50,000 nt of DNA from Symbiodinium natans (lineage: Eukaryota; Sar; Dinophyceae; Suessiales; Symbiodiniaceae), in NCBI GenBank assembly GCA_905221605.1, contig CAJNDS010000144.1, positions 52,501-102,500 on the forward strand, in the 5' to 3' direction. Positions 41,146 through 50,000 of the stretch are shown here, piece after piece. The notes beneath the pieces were generated by a model that saw only the letters and a program-made list of their open reading frames with translations, had not been told where the DNA came from and did no database searches. How positions within the stretch are numbered: the stretch's first letter is position 1; each line of letters opens with the position of its first letter. The translations under genes and the position numbers were made by a program.

Positions 41146-42150
41146 TGGGAGCAGACATGGCAACCTTATCTGTTGAATTAGGTTTTAGACGGGTTAAGGG
41201 TTTGGGGTTCAGGGTTCAGGGTTCAGGGTTTAGGGTTTGGGGTTAGGGTTTAGGGCTTTTGGGTTTGGGGTTCAGGGTTTGGGGCTTCGGGTTTAGTGCC
41301 TTAATTAGGGTTTGGGGTGGCTGTTGCTCCGAAATCTCTAAACAGAGCCACAAATCGACAGTCCTCTCGGCGCCTGGAGATACTCCGTCTTCACATAGCT
41401 GGTCCACGATGGATTGCCAGTTAAGGGCGGGGCCGGGTCGTCGTCCATCTGCGCAAAAACTCGCCATTGACCCATATGGGGGGGGGGGGGGGTTTCCGAA
41501 ATGAGGGGGTACGGTATTGGGTCCTTATTATAGGGAATCCTACTCTTTGGGGTCTTCTTTAGATTCTTTTTAGGGGGTCCCTATTTTCGTAAACCCCCAG
41601 ATGGGTAGAACCCATCGACACCTTGCTGCGGCAGTTCTAGCAACATGAAAAAGTTTAAACGCATAGCGCGATGTGCGAAAGAGCAGCCCATCTGCACAAG
41701 GCTTCCTTCATCCTTTGACCTTGGTCCCTCCCAAGCTACCCGCTCCTCGTTCGCAGCGAACGCGCAAAACTGCGGGCGTCCGCACCACTCCATGCAATTG
41801 CGCTCGTTGTCGCCTGGCCAAGGTCAAAAGCAGAATCGGCGGATCTGCGGCTACAGAACCGTTGGCAAGACGATGTTTCAGGGCTTGACCTTTTGCGCAG
41901 CAAACTGAGAAGTAGCTTGCACCAAGCTACAACCCCAAACCCAAAACCCCACCTACCTAACATACAAAACCTGCTCTTCCCATCTTGCCAGAGAGGAAAG
42001 CTGTTTCGAGGGCACAGTGGGCTGAAGCGCAACCCCGGCCTGTGTAGCGCATGTATCCCGCGCACAGCTTCTCGCCGTCGCAGATATCCCTGACATTTGA
42101 GCACACGTATCAAACCTCAAAAACGAACACCCTCTTGCATGGTCCCTTGG
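41146..42150. other. Largest ordinary-looking unique region outside the retroelement
   Basis: After TTCAGGG/TTTGGGG words (41205-41285) the DNA is mostly unique. Overlapping frames of 60-125 residues lie on both strands (for example minus 41736-42113, minus 41243-41467), but none resembles a known family and they overlap each other. Possibly exon or pseudogene fragments; unsupported. G run at 41479-41492. Confidence 0.35.
41506..41580. repeat. Degenerate repeat related to 45583-45627
   Basis: Contains GGGAATCCTACTCTTTGGGG and TTTTTAGGGGGTCCC. Its reverse complement shares ACCCCAAA-AG-AG-GATTCCCT with the reverse complement of 45583-45627. Weak but repeated pattern; function unknown. Confidence 0.4.
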
Positions 42151-42261
42151 TATGGGTCCTTAGAAGGGTAGCCCTTGTATGCCCCTTATATACCCTGTAA
42201 ATGAAGGGCCCATACATCAGAACCCTTTAAAGGAGGTTCGGGACCATGCTAAGGGCCCATG
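42151..42261. mobile_element. Palindromic repeat family D, copy 1
   Basis: It starts TATGGGTCCTTAGAAGGGTA and ends GCTAAGGGCCCATG, inverted ends. The interior AAGGGCCCATACATCAGAAC plus CCTTTAAAGG matches 49797-49898. About 110 bp, no coding potential. Confidence 0.7.
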
Positions 42262-44930
42262 AAAATGCATTTTGACACCCGAAACAAGGGAGCCCCCAAG
42301 GCACCGCTTAGCGGTAGAAAACCGGTGTGCATGAAGTGCATGAAGGGACCTCCGAAAGAGACAGGAAAGTAAAGCAAGCTCTTTCAACCCCACAATCCTA
42401 AACCCCCAAGACCCTAAACCCGAAAATTTAACCCTAAACCATCCTAGTCCAAAACCTCTTTCAAGATACTTTAACGCCATAAATCCTAAACCCTAAACCC
42501 TAAACCCTCAACCCTAAACCCTGCAGGCCTGGCATCCCGCTCCACCTCATCGCTCCACTTCTCGCCCACGCCGCCCGCAGGCAGCTGGCCCTTGAGCCTG
42601 GGTTTAGGGTTTAGGGTTTAGGGTTTGGGGTTTTGGGTTTAGGGTCTAGGGACTTAGCCACTTGGGGACTTTGGGTTTAGAGTTCGGGTTTTGGGGTTTA
42701 GCGTTTGGGATTTAGGGGCTTAGAGCGTTTAGGGTTTAGGGTTTGGGATTTAGGGGTTTAGAGCATTTAGGGTTTGAGCACAAAATGGAGAAGAGCCTCT
42801 TCATGCTTTGAAGATTTGCAGGAACAAGTGGTTCGGGTTCTAGGGTTTGGGGTTCAGTGTTGGGGTCCCTAACCCTAAACCCTAAACCCTAAAACCCTCA
42901 AACCCTGTATATACCCTAAACCCTATATACGCCCTAAACCCTAAAACCTAAACCCGGGTTCGGGGCGTCTCTCCCTTCAACTCGAGGCAACTCGAGGCCC
43001 TAACGCTTTCAACCCTGTAAACCTTGCATGGGGTTTAGGGTTTAGGGTTTAGGGTTTAGGGTTTTGGGTTTTGGGTTTAGGGTTTAGGGCCCTATTGGCA
43101 AGATGAGCCCTAAATCCAACAACAGCTGTATGGGCAAGCTTCCACAAACAATGGTCCTTTGTGGCCCGGCATCACTTTTCTAAGACGGACAACCAAACCC
43201 ATAGAGAACACCCTAAACCCTAAACCCTAAACCCTAAACCCTAAACCTACAGGTAACCCTAAACCCTAAAACCCCCAAAACCCCCGGACAGAACCCAAAC
43301 CCAAAACCCCAAACCCCAAAAGCCAAAAAGCCTAATAAACCCTTACACCCTAAAACCCTGCAACCTTTAAACCCAACCCTTAACCCCCAAACCCATAGAG
43401 AACACCCTAAACCCTGATCCCTAAACCCTAAACCCTAAACCCCTAACCCCTAAACCCTAAACCCTAAACCCTAAACCCTAAACCCTTCTCATCCCCGTGG
43501 CTCCATACATCGCACGCCATGGATTTCCGCGAAGTGGCCTTCGGAGTCGGGCGCAAGAGGAAGGTATTCCAGGTGTACGGGGTTTAGGGTTTAGGGTTTA
43601 GGGTTTAGGGTTTAGGGTTTAGGCTTTAGGGTTTAGGGTTTATGGTTTAGGGTTTAGGGCCTTTGGGGTTTAGGGCGCAGGGGTCATAATTGTAATAGGG
43701 CTTCTAGGGTTTAAGGTCTGATGCGACTAGTGGTGTGGATCCTAAGCCAACAAACCTTCAGGGTTGAGCCCTAAACCCAAAACCCTAAACCCTAAACCCT
43801 AAACCCTAAACCCTAAACCCTAAACCCTAAACCCTAGTTCAGGGTTTCAGGCAGAAAGAGCAGCGGACAAAAGGGCACCACTGCGCACAGAGTCTGGGGG
43901 CTGGAGGGTTGCAGGGGGTACCCTAAACCCTAAACCCTAAACCCTAAACCCTAAACCCTAAACCCTACACCCTAAACCCTAAACCCTAAACCCTAAACCC
44001 AAAAGCCCTGAACCAGAAAGTGCACCCTCCAAAACCCTAAGCCCCAGACCTAAACTTAAATTTTGACACATTATTTTGTGTCCATCTTCCATCTGATCCC
44101 TATTGCACTGCACCACCCTAAACCCTATATAAACCCTTCACCCCCAACCCTAAACCCAAAGATATGCGAACACGAAGGCTGGGTTCAGCAAAGTGGCCAG
44201 AAGACAAGCCCACGCAGGCTGCAGCTGTTGCGAGCGCACGCCGGGCGCGCATCTATGTCGCCATGCCAGGAATGGGCACCACGTTGGGTTTTGGAGGCTT
44301 TTTGGGTTTGGGGTTTAGGGTTCAGAAGTATAGGGCTTATAGGGCTTGGGGGCTGTTCTTGGGGGCTCATGGGAAACATTTGGGCTGCGAAGTAGGGTTG
44401 CGGTGGCTGAAGCTGGTTCGAACCCATACTTAGGGGTTTTACAACCCATTCTCCTAACTACCCAAGACCCTAAACCCTAAACCCTAAACCCTAAACCCTA
44501 AACCCTAAACCCTCAACCCTAAACCCGTAAGCCGCGAAGCCTCCACCCTACTTAGAACCACCTGCCACATAGCTGTCAAGTTGGGTGTAGTAGGCTTTTG
44601 TTTGGGAGCCCCGGGCTGAGGATTTCGGGTTAACAGGGTGTAGGACTTGGGGGTTTATAGGGTTTAGGGTTTAGGGTTTAGGGTTTAGGGTTAGGGTTTC
44701 GCGTTAGAGTTTCGGGCTTAGCATAGGGTAGGCTCAGTACCGGTATCCGGGCTTTCCGAAGACGCGTGGAAGCTTCGTCTGCGCTCCTGGCTACATCCAC
44801 AGAAACAGCTCCATGCCCGAGTTTAACCCTAAACCCGAAATCCTAAACCCTAAATTCCAACATCCTGCGTGGCGGACTGCAGCCACTGGGAGGTGCATGG
44901 TACCTAAGGGTTTAGGGTTTAGGGTTCAGG
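42262..44930. repeat. Telomere-type arrays and unique DNA
   Basis: CCCTAAA 42480-42525, 42865-42955, 43210-43245, 43400-43485, 43768-43835, 43920-44010 and 44465-44525. TTTAGGG 42598-42640, 43025-43090, 43580-43655 and 44655-44700. Unique 44011-44464 has overlapping short frames; no recognised gene. Confidence 0.85.
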
Positions 44931-45032
44931 GTCATAAGTGTAGTTATAACTGTACTTATGACCATGTCAGGGGACTTCAGGGGCTTCTGAGGGGGTTATA
45001 AGTACAGCTTAGTAACCATGAGCCTCCAAGCA
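44931..45032. repeat. Repeat family E, copy 1, with a near-perfect palindrome at its start
   Basis: Positions 44931-44962 form an imperfect palindrome (arms GTCATAAGT and ACTTATGAC). It continues CAGGGGACTTCAGGGGCTTC and TTATAAGTACAGC, ending near GCCTCCAAGCAGG. It aligns with 47595-47720. Confidence 0.65.
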
Positions 45033-45486
45033 GGACGTAAGCCACATACCCTACACCCAAAGCAACCAGTGGCTCTAAGCCTCACTTCTCCAATAACCAG
45101 AGGGGAAAAAAGGTTAAACTTTCTTGTTCCTACTAAATAAGGAAACCCAAAAAGTTTAAAGTTCAACCATTGGCTAAGTCAGCTCACTAGCTCAAACCCC
45201 AGTCGCCCATGAACCCAAACCGCACTCAGCACGAAGAAGAACTACGCCCTCACCCTAAACCCTAAACCCTAAACCCTAAACCCTATACCCTATACCCTAA
45301 ACCCTAAACCCTAAACCCTAAACCCTAAACCCTAAACCCTAAACCCTAAACCCTAAACCCTACCTAAAATCGACCTTAGTGTCAAAACAGTGTGAGGCCT
45401 GCCGGATCGCAGGAAAGAGTGACCCACGGCCCTTCTGAAGCCCCAGCACGTCGACTGCTTGGGGCTCTTCTGCGCCAGGCGTCCTA

Positions 45487-45514
45487 CATGTGGGGTTTCC
45501 GACATTAGTGGCAC
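45487..45514 (-). repeat. Dispersed repeat, copy 2 (inverted relative to 22674-22700)
   Basis: CATGTGGGGTTTCCGACATT followed by AGTGGCAC. It directly precedes a CCCTAAA array. Confidence 0.55.
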
Positions 45515-45582
45515 TCTCAACCCTAAACCCTAAACCCTAAACCCTAAACCCTAAACCCTAAACCCTAAACCCTAAACCCTTT

Positions 45583-45627
45583 TTTGGGGGTCCCTTGAAG
45601 GGATTCTCTTCTATTTGGGGTACCCCT
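45583..45627. repeat. Degenerate repeat related to 41506-41580
   Basis: TTTGGGGGTCCCTTGAAGGG then ATTCTCTTCTATTTGGGGTA CCCC. A similar GGGTCCCT...AGGGAACCCC motif occurs near 46740-46773. Low confidence as a family. Confidence 0.4.
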
Positions 45628-45720
45628 AGGGCTTAAGGCCTAGGATATGGGACCCTACATTACGCCCCCCGTATCTAATTGGTGTCGTACCATGTACCTT
45701 GTCACATAACCCACGCGCGC

Positions 45721-45755
45721 TCCTGTTAAGGAACTTCAGTTAAGTTACCACATCA
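45721..45755. repeat. Partial copy of the family F left end
   Basis: TCCTGTTAAGGAACTTCAGT followed by TAAGTTACCACATC matches the left end of 26648-26739 with a few substitutions. The right arm is not seen. Confidence 0.5.
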
Positions 45756-46059
45756 GCGTTCCGTTGCTATGGTCAAAACCCTAAACCCTAAAACCCGAAA
45801 AGCCCTACACCCTAAACCCTAAACCCTAAACCCTGATTAAATCCTAAAGCCTAAAACCCTAAAAGCCTACAACCCTAAAAGCCTACACCCCAAACCCTAA
45901 ATCCTAAACCCTAAATCCTAAACCCTAAATCCAAAACCCTAAACCCTAAACACTAAACCCTAATTCCTAATCCTAAACCCTAAACCGACTGAGGGTGGGT
46001 GCCACAAGTTCTTTTCTGGGAGCGGGGGGGTGGGGGGCTGGGGAATCCGTAAGTGTAGG

Positions 46060-46905
46060 GGCCTTGGGGTTTTGGGTCTAGGGTTTTAGGGTATTTTTGA
46101 TTTTTTTGGGTTTTTTAGGTTGTTTTTAGGGTTTTAGGGTTTCAGGGTTTTAGGGTTTTAGGGTCTTAGGGTTTTAGGGTCTCAGGGTCTTAGGGTTTTA
46201 GGGCTTTAGGGTTTTAGGGTTTTAGTTTTTTTTTTTTTTTTTTTTCGGTTTTAGGGTTTAGGATTTAGGGTTTAGCGTTTTAGGGTTGAGGGTTGTGGCC
46301 ATGGTAAGGTTTAGGGTTTTAGGCATTGGGGTTTAGGGTTTAGGGTTTGGGGTTTAGGGTTTAGGGTTAGGGGGTTTGGAGTGCAGGGTTTATAGGGGGG
46401 AGTTTCCGCGGGGGCCATCAAGAAGTGTAGGGGTTGGGGGTCTTAGCACTTCATAGGGGTCCAAAAAAGGTTTAGGGTTTAGGGTTTAGGGTTTAGGGTT
46501 TAGGGTTTAGGGTTTAGGGTTTAGGGTTTAGGGTTTAGGGTTTAGGGTTTAGGGTTTATTTGGGAAGTCAGGGCCCCTATAAGGAGGATTCCGAAAACCA
46601 AAACTGTTTGTAGGAAGCCCTAAACCCTAAACCCTAAACCCTAAACCCATAAACCCTAAACCCTAAACCCATAAACCCTAAACCCTAAACCCTAAACCCT
46701 AAACCCTAACCCTAAACCCTAAACCCTAAACCCTACAAGGGGTTCTTTTGGGTCCCTAGTTCAGGGAACCCCTGACTCCACAGGACCTGTCCTGTTCGAT
46801 GCCATGGCTGAAGCCGCCCCGGTGAGCTAGTAGCCGAAGGTTTAGGGTTTAGGGTTTAGGGTTTAGGGTTTAGGGTTTAGGGTTGAGGGTTGAGGGTTTA
46901 GGGTT
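46060..46905. repeat. TTTTAGGG block, TTTAGGG and CCCTAAA arrays
   Basis: Octameric TTTTAGGG (some GGGTCTTA) at 46079-46225, interrupted by a ~20-base T run at 46225-46245; TTTAGGG 46470-46560; CCCTAAA 46615-46735; TTTAGGG/TTGAGGG 46835-46905. Confidence 0.9.
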
Positions 46906-47004
46906 TGAATCAGCGAATCAGCTGACCATGAGGAAGTAGCGAAGTTGGTTGAAAACAGATTCTGAACCAAAAGCCCGCGCGTAGGGAATAAAGGAATCAG
47001 GGCC

Positions 47005-47450
47005 CAAACCCCAAACCCTAAACCCTAAACCCTCAACCCTAAATCCCTACTAAGAACCAGGTGGCTTTGGAGGCTTTGGGTTTGTAGGTGCTTTGAGTTC
47101 AGGAAGCCATCAGCTACATGAGCCCAAGAAGGTGACGGACGTGGTGCGTGCGTTTAGGGTTTAGGGTTTAGGGTTCAGGGTTCAGGGTTCAGGGTTCAGG
47201 GTTCAGGGTTTAGGGTTTAGGGTTTAGGGTTTAGGGTTTAGGGTTTAGGGTTTAGGGTTTAGGGTTTAGGGTTTAGGGTTTAGGGTACCCACTAACATGT
47301 GCCCGCGAATTGGCAGCTGGGGGGTTGCAGCCGAGCGCAGCGCACTCACTCCGATGTGGGCTCCCCTACTTTGGAGTAGACCCTGGAAAAAAGTATAGTA
47401 TCAGGGTTTAGGGTTTAGGGTTTAGGGTTTAGGGTTTAGGGTTTAGGGTA
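47005..47450. repeat. CCCTAAA array, island, TTCAGGG-to-TTTAGGG array
   Basis: CCCTAAA 47005-47045. 47152-47286 has TTTAGGG, then about five TTCAGGG (47172-47208), then TTTAGGG. Island 47287-47403; TTTAGGG 47404-47450. Confidence 0.9.
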
Positions 47451-47594
47451 TAAGTAGCTAGAATGGGAACCCCAGAACCCAAAAAAGTATTAAAGGATAG
47501 CACTCAAAAACCCAGGCTCCGGAACAGATCTGCCACTTCAGAGGGGAGGAGTGAGCAGCTCTATTGGGATTTAGGGTTTAGGGTTTAGGGTTTA

Positions 47595-47720
47595 GGGCTG
47601 TAACTGTATTAGCTGTACTTATAGCAATACTGGGGCGCTTAAGGGGCTTATAAGTGGGGTAGAAGTACAGATATAATTCGTTTAACAAGTAATTACCAAG
47701 AACCTCCAAGTAGGGGTTCT
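47595..47720. repeat. Repeat family E, copy 2
   Basis: It carries TGTATTAGCTGTACTTATAG, CTGGGGCGCTTAAGGGGCTT, GTAGAAGTACAG and AACCTCCAAGTAGGGG in the same order as 44931-45032. It directly follows a TTTAGGG run. Confidence 0.65.
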
Positions 47721-49344
47721 ACCTTGGACCCATAAGATTGTTCCCTTGGGTTTGGGGGGGGCCCTTTTTTAAGATCCTTAAGGGAGTATACAGTATAAGG
47801 GCCACATTCTGGGAGTATACTCAGGGGAAACTTTGGGGGGGTACAACCTTAGGGGGACGAGTCTTAATCCCTTGAACAGCACAGGCGAGCTCCAATTTCC
47901 GTACGGCAGTCTTTGAAAAGGATTGAGGCAGTGTCAGTCACTCTGGCGCTGTCTTGCAACACTGGTCCCACCTCACAGTTGATGTTTTGGGTCCTCATTT
48001 GCATAACGGGAATTCTCCGTATAACCTCATCTGAACTAGGCGGGCTTTGCGCGCGGTTGCGCCAGGCCCGACAGAACCCTAAACCCTAAACCCCAAACCC
48101 TAAACCCTAAACCCCAAACCCGAAACCCTAAACCCTAAACCCTGAACCTCCAGGAGGCGTGTGAGACCAGCTGTTGCTGCCGTCTACAACGAAGCATCCG
48201 CCAGATAATGGACGCCGTCGACGAGACATTCAGGGCTTTGAATTCCCGGGCACAGGGCCTTGACCCTATAACTACACATGGGTTTCGGGTTTAGGGTTTA
48301 GGGTTTAGGGCTATAGGACTTTCAAATACCCAAGTAAGTAGGCGGTTAAGGGCTTAGGGTTTTGGGCCTTGAAACAAAATACAGGGTTTATGGTTTAGGG
48401 CTTTGGGTTTAGGAGTTGAGGTTTAAGGCATTCACCCCCCCCCCCCCCCTCCCCCGTATGTTTTTTCTCCTTTTAAATTAAAGGACCCGCCTAGGGCTTA
48501 GCTGCATGGGCTTTGGGCACGCGGAATGATTCTTAGAACTCGACACCCAGGGTTTAGGGTTGAGGGTTTAGGGTTTAGGGTTCCCCCCTCCCATATCCAG
48601 AGACCTAAAGGACATGGAGACTTGGTGCCCCAAAACCTGCAACTCCCATCATCTGCGAGGAACGAGAACGAGAAAAAGGCCAACTTTTTCTAGGGTTCAG
48701 GGTTCAAGTTTAGGGCACAGGCCGATACTGGCGTTCCACCGCCATCCCTACCCCCCCTAAACCCTAAACCCTAAAGCCCCAAAAAACAAGCCAAAAGAAC
48801 CCTAAACCCGGAAATCCGCCACCCCTGGCGGTCGCTGTGGACCTGCAGTGTGTGCGTCTCTCGGCGGATGGGCCACCACTTCTGGGTGACCAAAAAAGAG
48901 AAGGTACAAAGATGCATGGCCTAATTCAATCAACTGTCGACGTGCCCTAAGCCCCAAAGCCTGAATCCCAAACCCTAGGCCCTAAGCCCTAAACCCTAAA
49001 CCCTGAACCCCAGAATCATGGAACCCTGAAATCTTAACACCCTTACAGCCCAGAGACTCAAGAGCCTCAAACCCTGTAGTCCCAAACCCTTAACCCTAAA
49101 CCCCTAAACCCCAAACCCTACACCCTCAAAACCGATGAGCCCCACAACCCACCTCTATACGCCCCTTAGAACCTTAAAAAAAAAGACAGTTTTAATATCC
49201 TCTTGGGTTATATATATATATATATATTAAACAAAAATAAGAAATAATTCCCAAGGGGGATCTAGACCTTAGATCTCAGGGTAGAAGCAGCCCCGTACCT
49301 GCCATTGCCTGCTTTGGGAGCCTCAAAATAGCCGTTTACCTGCA
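47721..49344. other. Mostly unique DNA with sparse telomere words
   Basis: CCCTAAA 48074-48145; C run 48434-48455; (TA)n 49209-49228; degenerate CCCTAAA words 48945-49130. No gene recognised; a 61-residue minus frame at 48498-48683 is not convincing. Confidence 0.6.
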
Positions 49345-49796
49345 GGTTTAGGGCTTAGGGCTTAGGGCTTAGGGCTTAGGGCTTAGGGTTTAGGGTTTAG
49401 GGTTTAGGGTTTAGGGTTTAGGGTGATCGGACGCCATGTGGGGTTTGACGAGGGTTTTGGGGCCTCAGGGCTGGTCCAGAATCTTCGCTCCATCTCCTTC
49501 CCCAACCCAAAGAAAACCCTAAACCCTAAACCCTAAACCCTAAACCCGAAAAGAGCTCCGGGGGCGATGGCGCCTATTCGGGCACGTCGCATGCATTCAA
49601 AGCAACCTCGGCTCCTGCGTCGAGCCCCTGCCCTGTCCACTTCGGTGGCACGCGCTTCTTCGCGGGCATACGCGGGTCCAAGGGCTGCGCCTTGGGCATC
49701 TTATGGACTTTGGCGTCTGTTTAGGGTTTAGGGTTTAGGGTTTAGGGTTTAGGGTTTAGGGTTTAGGGTTTAGGGTTTAGGGTTTAGGGGTTACAG
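49345..49796. repeat. GGGCTTA/TTTAGGG array, CCCTAAA, 170-bp island, TTTAGGG
   Basis: Five GGGCTTA units at 49350-49388, then TTTAGGG to 49424; CCCTAAA 49515-49548; GC-rich island 49549-49718; TTTAGGG 49720-49790. Confidence 0.9.
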
Positions 49797-49898
49797 TATG
49801 GGCCCTTAAAAGGGTAGTTACCCCTGGTAGACCCTATAAAAGATAAGGGCCCATATATCAGAACCCTTAAAGGCTAGGAACCATATTAAGGGTCCATG
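49797..49898. mobile_element. Palindromic repeat family D, copy 2
   Basis: It starts TATGGGCCCTTAAAAGGGTA and ends TTAAGGGTCCATGA; interior AAGGGCCCATATATCAGAAC. Same orientation and order as 42151-42261, so the two are clearly homologous. Confidence 0.7.
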
Positions 49899-50000
49899 AA
49901 ACTGCCCTTAGATGGCTACTTCTAGGAGCCCAGGCACCCCCAACAATTCCGGAACACTGCACCCTAAACACTCAACCCTATCGATCTTCATGGGAACCCC

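Larger units (their letters stand above)
45033..45990 (-). repeat. CCCTAAA arrays and unique DNA
   Basis: Arrays 45252-45362, 45520-45578 and 45775-45990 (the last with CCTAAAT and CCTAAAAG variants). 45033-45251 unique, no gene recognised. Confidence 0.85.

Noticed and set aside
41243-42113. Protein-coding gene in the unique 41-42 kb region
   Set aside because: Only short, mutually overlapping frames on both strands, no recognised motif, no consistent splice structure visible.

Overview
The window looks like nuclear DNA of a eukaryote with a plant/alga/dinoflagellate-type telomere repeat, TTTAGGG. A dinoflagellate (a Symbiodiniaceae-like genome) is my best guess. The reasons are extreme interspersion of TTTAGGG/CCCTAAA, very low gene density, many short degenerate palindromic repeats, and an intron-less two-ORF retroelement as the only convincing protein-coding unit. 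This assignment is inference; no rRNA, tRNA, spliced-leader gene or conserved housekeeping gene was recognised. No bacterial features (operons, CRISPR, IS) are present.

Layout. Dozens of telomere-type arrays, in both orientations, run across all 50 kb. They are separated by short unique 'islands', many only about 65-130 bp long, and by longer unique stretches. Many islands have CCCTAAA on the left and TTTAGGG on the right, the polarity of a tiny chromosome; others have the opposite, fusion-like polarity. Variant telomeric units form local blocks: CCCTAAAA at 13.5 kb, TTTGGGG at 8.9 kb, TTCAGGG at 39.3 and 47.2 kb, CCTAAAG at 31.0 kb, TTTTAGGG at 46.1 kb and CCCCAAAA-like at 26.0 kb.

The one clear gene unit is a 3.8 kb retroelement on the minus strand (4209-8010). 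It has two identical 250-bp direct repeats (pseudo-LTRs), an ORF1 with a coiled-coil-like region and a Lys/Gly-rich tail, and an ORF2 reverse transcriptase whose motifs fit Penelope-like elements (PLEs). No GIY-YIG endonuclease is visible. Endonuclease-lacking PLEs (Athena, Coprina) are known to associate with telomeres, and this copy sits among telomeric repeats, so the context fits. Both ORFs are open and the terminal repeats are identical, suggesting a recent insertion. A roughly 205-bp flanking segment is also duplicated on both sides.

The rest is a collection of small non-coding elements. They include a seven-copy palindromic MITE family (TTGGGATGTTCCCCC ends), smaller inverted-repeat families in 2-3 copies each, an 812-bp TRIM-like unit with 136-bp direct repeats (33977-34788), and two elements (27982-28644 and 40409-41104) that share both ends but carry different bidirectional arrays of about 20-bp repeats. 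That last pair is the most unusual structure I found. Most other open frames are read-through of telomeric or low-complexity repeats and are not annotated as genes.
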